Assembly (NCBI GenBank): GCA_951813525.2
Contig: CATOTJ020000002.1
Span: 806,001-870,000 of the forward strand
Direction: 5' to 3'
DNA length: 64,000 nucleotides
Origin: Thermohalobaculum sp951813525
Lineage (GTDB): Bacteria; Pseudomonadota; Alphaproteobacteria; Rhodobacterales; Rhodobacteraceae
Shown here: positions 59,940-64,000 of the stretch, one piece after another
Numbering within the stretch: position 1 is the first letter of the stretch
How the letters are laid out: the number at the start of each line of letters is the position of its first letter
Position numbers and translations under genes: made by a program
The notes under the pieces: generated by a model
Seen by the model: the letters and a program-made list of their open reading frames with translations, nothing else
Told to the model about the DNA's origin: nothing
The model's database searches: none

Positions 59940-60193
59940 GCGGCCAGCAATGTGTCCAACTCGCCCCGCCGGTCCAGCGCATGTAACTCGTCCGATCCGC
60001 CGACATGGGTCTCGCCAATGAAGATTTGTGGCACAGTGCGGGCGCCAGGCGCGCGGGCAACCATCTCTGCCCGGGCGGTTTCATTGCCCAGGACGTTGAT
60101 TTCGTTGAATGCGGCACCTTTTTCGGCCAGCAGCCGTTTTGCCATGTGGCAGTAACCGCAAATCGGGCTAGTATAGATATCAATCTGCTTCAT
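59936..60193 (-). CDS. grxC: Glutaredoxin 3
   Basis: The 85-residue dithiol glutaredoxin has the active site SPICGYCHMAKRLL and RTVPQIFIGETHVGG. The frame is open upstream, but MKQIDIYTSP is the standard start and lies inside the end of comF (14-base overlap). Confidence 0.95.
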   Translation of the reverse strand: MKQIDIYTSPICGYCHMAKRLLAEKGAAFNEINVLGNETARAEMVARAPGARTVPQIFIGETHVGGSDELHALDRRGELDTLLAA

Positions 60194-60968
60194 CGTTCTC
60201 TCCGTTCTCCGGCGTGCCCATATAGGGCGCGTCGTCGCGCATGACCAGAGCAAGCACGAGTATGTCAACGCCAGCCGCGCCATGGGTTCGCAATATCTTT
60301 GCAGCCTCGTTCAGGGTCGCGCCCGTGGTCATCACGTCATCGACCAACAATACGCGGCGGCCCGAAATCGCTGTCGCGGACCCCGGTGCAAATGCGCCCT
60401 CGACATTCGCGATACGTGCCGGACGGTCCTTGCCGCCCTGATTGCCTGTCGATCTGGTTCGCACCAACAGTCGCGGGGCGTATTCCAGGCGGCGATGGGT
60501 CCGCCCCCCCACCAGATGACGGCAGAGATCCGCGGCTTGGTTCGTTCGACGCTTTAGTCTGCGCGTCCAATGCAGCGGGATCGGTGCAACAATATCTGCT
60601 TCGCGCAGCAGAAAATCTGCCTTGCGCGCGGCCCAGCCGGCCAGCATCGGCAACAAATCCTGTCGATCGCCATGTTTCAGCGACAGGATGATCTTGCGAC
60701 CGGTATCATCATAGCGAAACACCGCCGTTCCGCGGCTCCAGGCCGGGCGGGCAACCCGGCAGTCTTCGCAGGGTTCATCAACCTCGGGCAGCCCGCCGGG
60801 CAGCGGGCGACCACAGTGAACGCAACCGCCCGGCTGTAAAAATCCGACCTCGCGCCAACAGTCACCACATAACGAGCGCACATCGCCGGATTCGGCACCG
60901 CAAAGGGCGCAGGAAGCAGGAAAAACCGCATTCGCAAGACTGGCAAGTGCCGGTGAAAGCAGTGTCAT
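60180..60968 (-). CDS. ComF family protein (phosphoribosyltransferase-like)
   Basis: The 262-residue protein has an N-terminal zinc-finger region (CALCGAESGDVRSLCGDC and CVHCGRPLP), then a PRTase domain with VLLVDDVMTTGATLNEAAK. ComF proteins aid DNA uptake in some bacteria; here it heads the conserved comF-grxC-nitrilase set. Start ATG 60968. Confidence 0.92.
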   Translation of the reverse strand: MTLLSPALASLANAVFPASCALCGAESGDVRSLCGDCWREVGFLQPGGCVHCGRPLPGGLPEVDEPCEDCRVARPAWSRGTAVFRYDDTGRKIILSLKHGDRQDLLPMLAGWAARKADFLLREADIVAPIPLHWTRRLKRRTNQAADLCRHLVGGRTHRRLEYAPRLLVRTRSTGNQGGKDRPARIANVEGAFAPGSATAISGRRVLLVDDVMTTGATLNEAAKILRTHGAAGVDILVLALVMRDDAPYMGTPENGENDEAD

Positions 60969-61018
60969 GGGCGATATCCTCTCGCCCCCGGTCTCGGACT
61001 GGCTTATATCCCGCCGCG

Positions 61019-61954
61019 ATGACAACGAAAAGCCCTGATCGTCCGCGTCTTTTCGACGAAACCCTGATCGCGGACCGGCGCGACCGGGCCCAGCGGTTGG
61101 GGTTTTCAGGCGGGTCCGACTTCTTGCACCGCGAGATCGCCGCTTTGCTGCGCGACCGATTGGATGAAGTCACCCGCCCATTCGCCGATGCTGCAATTAT
61201 CGGCTCGGGCGGCGGTGTCCACGCTGACGCAATGGCCGGACGGGTCGATCCGGGCGCGATTTCGCAGATTGAACTGGGGCCGCAGCGCGCTGCGCGGGCC
61301 GACGCGACTTGGGTGCCGACCTTGGACCCACTACCACTTGACGTAGCATCGCAGGACCTGTGCCTTTCGGTCCTGGAGTTGCACTGGGCGAATGATCCGG
61401 TGGGCCAGTTGATCCAGATGCGAAGGTCGCTTCGGCCGGACGGGCTGATGATCGCTGTGCTGTTCGGCGGGCAAACACTGTTCGAACTGCGCGCGGCGAT
61501 GGCCGAGGCCGAGACAGAAGTAACAGGCGGGATCAGCCCCAGAATCGCTCCGATGGCCGATCTTCGCGATCTTGGCGCCTTGTTGCAACGCGCCGGATAT
61601 TCGATGCCAGTTGCAGATACCGAAAAAATCGCGGTTGAATACGCGTCTGTCTGGCATTTGATGCGGGACTTGCGCGCGATGGGCGAGACAAACATCCTGC
61701 ATGATCGGCGACGTGTTGCGATGCAGCCTGCAATGCTGCGGCGGGTCGATCAGATCTATCGCGAAAACTTCGCAACGCCGGGTGGGAAGGTGCGGGCAAC
61801 GTTTGAGATTGTGTTCCTGACGGGATGGGCGCCTGCGGCCGGGCAACCGGTTCCGAAGCGGCCTGGCACAGCAACACATCGATTGGCCGACGCGCTCGGC
61901 GTGTCAGAGATCAGCGCAGGCGAACCGGCGACACGCTCACTGCAAGAAGACTGA
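61019..61954 (+). CDS. SAM-dependent methyltransferase, BioC/NDUFAF5-like
   Basis: The 311-residue protein is divergent from comF across 50 bases. It starts RLFDETLIADRRDRAQRLG, has a weak SAM motif (AAIIGSGGGVHADAM) and ELHWANDPVGQLIQMRRSL followed by RPDGLMIAVLFGGQTLFEL, typical of the NDUFAF5 type rather than BioC. The target is unknown. Confidence 0.85.
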   Translation: MTTKSPDRPRLFDETLIADRRDRAQRLGFSGGSDFLHREIAALLRDRLDEVTRPFADAAIIGSGGGVHADAMAGRVDPGAISQIELGPQRAARADATWVPTLDPLPLDVASQDLCLSVLELHWANDPVGQLIQMRRSLRPDGLMIAVLFGGQTLFELRAAMAEAETEVTGGISPRIAPMADLRDLGALLQRAGYSMPVADTEKIAVEYASVWHLMRDLRAMGETNILHDRRRVAMQPAMLRRVDQIYRENFATPGGKVRATFEIVFLTGWAPAAGQPVPKRPGTATHRLADALGVSEISAGEPATRSLQED

Positions 61955-62005
61955 GGCCTGCGAGGCAGCCCGGTGCAGGTATTCCGAAGCCTCAAGGCCG
62001 TTGGT

Positions 62006-62452
62006 CTAGTCAATTGTCTCTCTGCCCGCTTCTGAATCAACCGGTTCGAGCTGGGTCGACTCACTGTCCGGCGTCTGTGGATCGCCCGAAGCAACAACCG
62101 GCTCGGGCACGCCGTCATTCATGATGTAGACGCGTTGAGCGCTTTGCATGATCCGGTCGACCTGCTCGCGGCTGAGTTGGGAAAGCTCGACGTCGATGCG
62201 AAGGGCTTGAACCGCCTCGACGAACCTTGTGTACCGACTGTCGATCGACGCAACGGGCTTGGCGAAGGTCAAACTGGCTGGCAGCGCCTGGGACCGGGTC
62301 GATTGGCTAAAGTCTACCCGCGTAACCCCCTCGGTGCCAGCGGACGCGGACGGCTTTGCGTTTGCTGAATGCCCCGCTTGCTCTGGCCCGCCCGGGCGGG
62401 GCACGGCCAGAACGCCGATGGTCTGGATGGATGCTTTTGTGGCAATCGACAT
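62006..62452 (-). CDS. Hypothetical protein
   Basis: The 148-residue product starts MSIATKASIQTIGVLAVPRP and has a helical middle (RFVEAVQALRIDVELSQLSR) and an acidic end. No family is recognised. The ATG at 62452 is chosen for reasonable codon use, an upstream purine stretch is weak. The gap 62453-62681 upstream of hemH holds only a 50-codon frame of doubtful status. Confidence 0.5.
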   Translation of the reverse strand: MSIATKASIQTIGVLAVPRPGGPEQAGHSANAKPSASAGTEGVTRVDFSQSTRSQALPASLTFAKPVASIDSRYTRFVEAVQALRIDVELSQLSREQVDRIMQSAQRVYIMNDGVPEPVVASGDPQTPDSESTQLEPVDSEAGRETID

Positions 62453-62681
62453 AGTGACGGCCTCCGGTAAGGTGCACGCGGTCGCCGTCTTCTGCACGAA
62501 TAGGTCTTCTACCTCGAGCCCCACGCAATTCGAGTTAAGCTGAGATGATGAGGAAGATTCGTTACGAACCGCTTAACGCGTCACAGAATGACCGGCTGAG
62601 GATGGGACGGATTGAACAACCGGACTTGATCGGATCGACGGGCGCGATATCTCATCCGGTGGACAACAGAGAGACAATAGC

Positions 62682-63758
62682 ATGCTGGACCAAACGAATT
62701 CCGTGATCGCGGGCAGAGATCGCCTGGCGCATGCAGACAACAATCATCCGGCAGTCCCGAAAGCACGGGTCGGCGTGGTGCTGGCCAATCTTGGGACGCC
62801 GGATGCGACCGACTATTGGTCGATGCGCCGGTATCTGAACGAATTCCTGTCCGACCGCAGAGTCATCGAATGGTCACCGTGGTTGTGGCAGCCCATCCTG
62901 AAACTAATTGTTCTGACCAAACGACCGTTTTCGTCCGGCGCCGCCTATCGCAGCATTTGGAATAATGAACTGGATGAAAGCCCACTGCTAACAATCAGCC
63001 GGTCGCAATCCGAACGGGTGCGCGCGCGCATGATTGCGCGGTTCGGCGACGACGTTTTGGTCGATTTTTGTATGCGCTACGGCAACCCCTCGACCGACAG
63101 TGTGATCCGGCGGATGGTGCGGGCGGGGTGCGAGCGGATCATCTTTATGCCGCTATACCCGCAATATGCGGCAGCAACGACCGGAACCGCGAACGATCAT
63201 GTCTTTCGAACCCTGCAGGACCTGCGTTGGCAGCCTGCGCTGCGCACGGTTCCAGCCTATTACGATCATCCTGCCCATATTGATTCGCTCGCTCAATCAG
63301 TAGAAGAAGCCTGGGTTCAGTTTGATGAGAAGCCGACCGCTTTGGTCGCCTCCTATCATGGTCTGCCGCAAAGCTATTTCATGAAGGGCGATCCCTATCA
63401 TTGCCATTGCCAGAAAACGTCGCGATTGCTGACCGAACGGTTGGGCTGGCAGCCCGGGCTGCTGCAGACAACATTCCAATCCCGGTTTGGTCCCGAAGAA
63501 TGGCTGCAACCCTATACCGTCGAGCATGTGGCAGAACTGGCGCGGCAGGGTCACAAGCGTATAGCCATCATGGCCCCGGGATTCGCATCAGACTGTGTCG
63601 AAACGCTGGAAGAGATCAACGAGGAGATCCGCGAAGCTTTTGAAGAGGCTGGCGGTGAGAACTTCCACTACATTCCTTGCTTGAACGATGATGTCGGGCA
63701 TATCGATATGATCGAACAGATTATTTTGTCCGAGGGGCAGGGGTGGTTACCGGGCTAG
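62682..63758 (+). CDS. hemH: Ferrochelatase
   Basis: The 358-residue enzyme inserts iron into protoporphyrin IX. Motifs: VVLANLGTPDATDYWSMRRY, the active His in VASYHGLPQSYFMKGD, CHCQKTSRLL and the late APGFASDCVETLEEI. Length is normal. It acts at the inner membrane face. Confidence 0.95.
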   Translation: MLDQTNSVIAGRDRLAHADNNHPAVPKARVGVVLANLGTPDATDYWSMRRYLNEFLSDRRVIEWSPWLWQPILKLIVLTKRPFSSGAAYRSIWNNELDESPLLTISRSQSERVRARMIARFGDDVLVDFCMRYGNPSTDSVIRRMVRAGCERIIFMPLYPQYAAATTGTANDHVFRTLQDLRWQPALRTVPAYYDHPAHIDSLAQSVEEAWVQFDEKPTALVASYHGLPQSYFMKGDPYHCHCQKTSRLLTERLGWQPGLLQTTFQSRFGPEEWLQPYTVEHVAELARQGHKRIAIMAPGFASDCVETLEEINEEIREAFEEAGGENFHYIPCLNDDVGHIDMIEQIILSEGQGWLPG

Positions 63759-63790
63759 AGGACGCATTCGCATCGGTCGGCCGTCGTCTC

Positions 63791-64000
63791 TCAACTGCGG
63801 AAATGCTTCGACAGCTTCAGCGCCTGACCTTGATAGTTCGAGCCGATGCCTGTGCCGTAGAGGACATCGGGGACCTCGATCATCGTCTCATAGATCAATC
63901 GCCCAACCATCTGACCGTGCTCTAACGCGAACGGGGCTTCATGGCAGCGCACTTCCAGCACGCCGCGGGAACCGGCGCCACCGGTCGAGCTGTGGCCGAA
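63791..64000 (-). CDS. dcd: 2'-deoxycytidine 5'-triphosphate deaminase, C-terminal part (gene runs off the window)
   Basis: The last 69 codons read GSRGVLEVRCHEAPFALEHG, then MVGRLIYETMIEVPDVLYG, GIGSNYQGQALKLSKHF and a TGA at 63791. This is the C-terminus of the alphaproteobacterial dCTP deaminase type. It is convergent with hemH, 32 bases apart. Confidence 0.92.
   Translation of the reverse strand, partial: FGHSSTGGAGSRGVLEVRCHEAPFALEHGQMVGRLIYETMIEVPDVLYGTGIGSNYQGQALKLSKHFRS

Noticed and set aside
62546..62700. Roughly 50-codon plus-strand frame (MRKIRYEPLN start) upstream of hemH
   Set aside because: It runs into the hemH start in another frame, has no clear ribosome site and shows no recognisable family.

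Overview
This is a GC-rich chromosomal window that looks like a Rhodobacterales (roseobacter-type) alphaproteobacterium. I infer this from gene content and order: uvrC-pgsA-moaD-moaE, comF-grxC-nitrilase, COQ9, a very large RNase E with a split S1 domain, a 44-residue aa3 oxidase subunit IV, a DmdC-like acyl-CoA dehydrogenase and many four-base ATGA-type overlaps. No tRNA, rRNA, CRISPR array or prophage was seen.

1-18.2 kb is a corrinoid (vitamin B12) biosynthesis island. A cobalamin riboswitch leads into a partial HupE/UreJ-type metal transporter. A minus-strand operon (about 13.3 to 5.9 kb) carries a small His-containing membrane protein, cbiX, an uncharacterised gene, cobH, cobL, cobI, a cbiG-cobJ fusion and cobM. 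cobK and cbiD form a second minus-strand pair. cobA and cobB lie on the plus strand. A plus-strand operon (13.6-18.2 kb) carries a DUF1636-type gene, cobT, cobS, a cobC-like phosphatase, cobP and cobQ, covering amidation and nucleotide-loop assembly. CbiX, CbiD and CbiG together indicate the cobalt-early (anaerobic-type) ring-contraction route rather than the CobG/CobF/CobNST route.

18.3-26.1 kb holds housekeeping and poorly known genes: a DapA-like aldolase, a DUF3095-type protein, a small secreted protein, folD, pdeM, DUF1801, a CoxG-like protein and two tandem glutathione S-transferases. 26.2-29.8 kb is rne (RNase E), followed upstream by a 370-bp leader.

30.1-31.6 kb is an intact IS30-family element with perfect 28-bp inverted repeats. 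It ends four bases before the start codon of cpaF (tadA). Beyond it lies the distal half of a Flp/Tad pilus locus: cpaF, tadB, tadC, two TPR lipoproteins and a prepilin peptidase. The proximal genes (flp, cpaB, cpaC, cpaE) are absent, and no target-site duplication is visible, so the element may sit at a rearrangement joint.

37-64 kb is core metabolism and maintenance: GDPD, an OmpA-family protein with a coiled-coil partner, molybdopterin synthase (moaD/moaE), pgsA, uvrC, an SDR, a Ca/Na exchanger, purE/purK, COQ9, rpsU with a terminator, a protein phosphatase, kynureninase, cytochrome oxidase subunit IV, an MBL hydrolase with an acyl-CoA dehydrogenase, a Sua5-type protein, an FAD-linked oxidoreductase, nitrilase, grxC, comF, a methyltransferase, hemH, and the 3' end of a dCTP deaminase gene running off the window.
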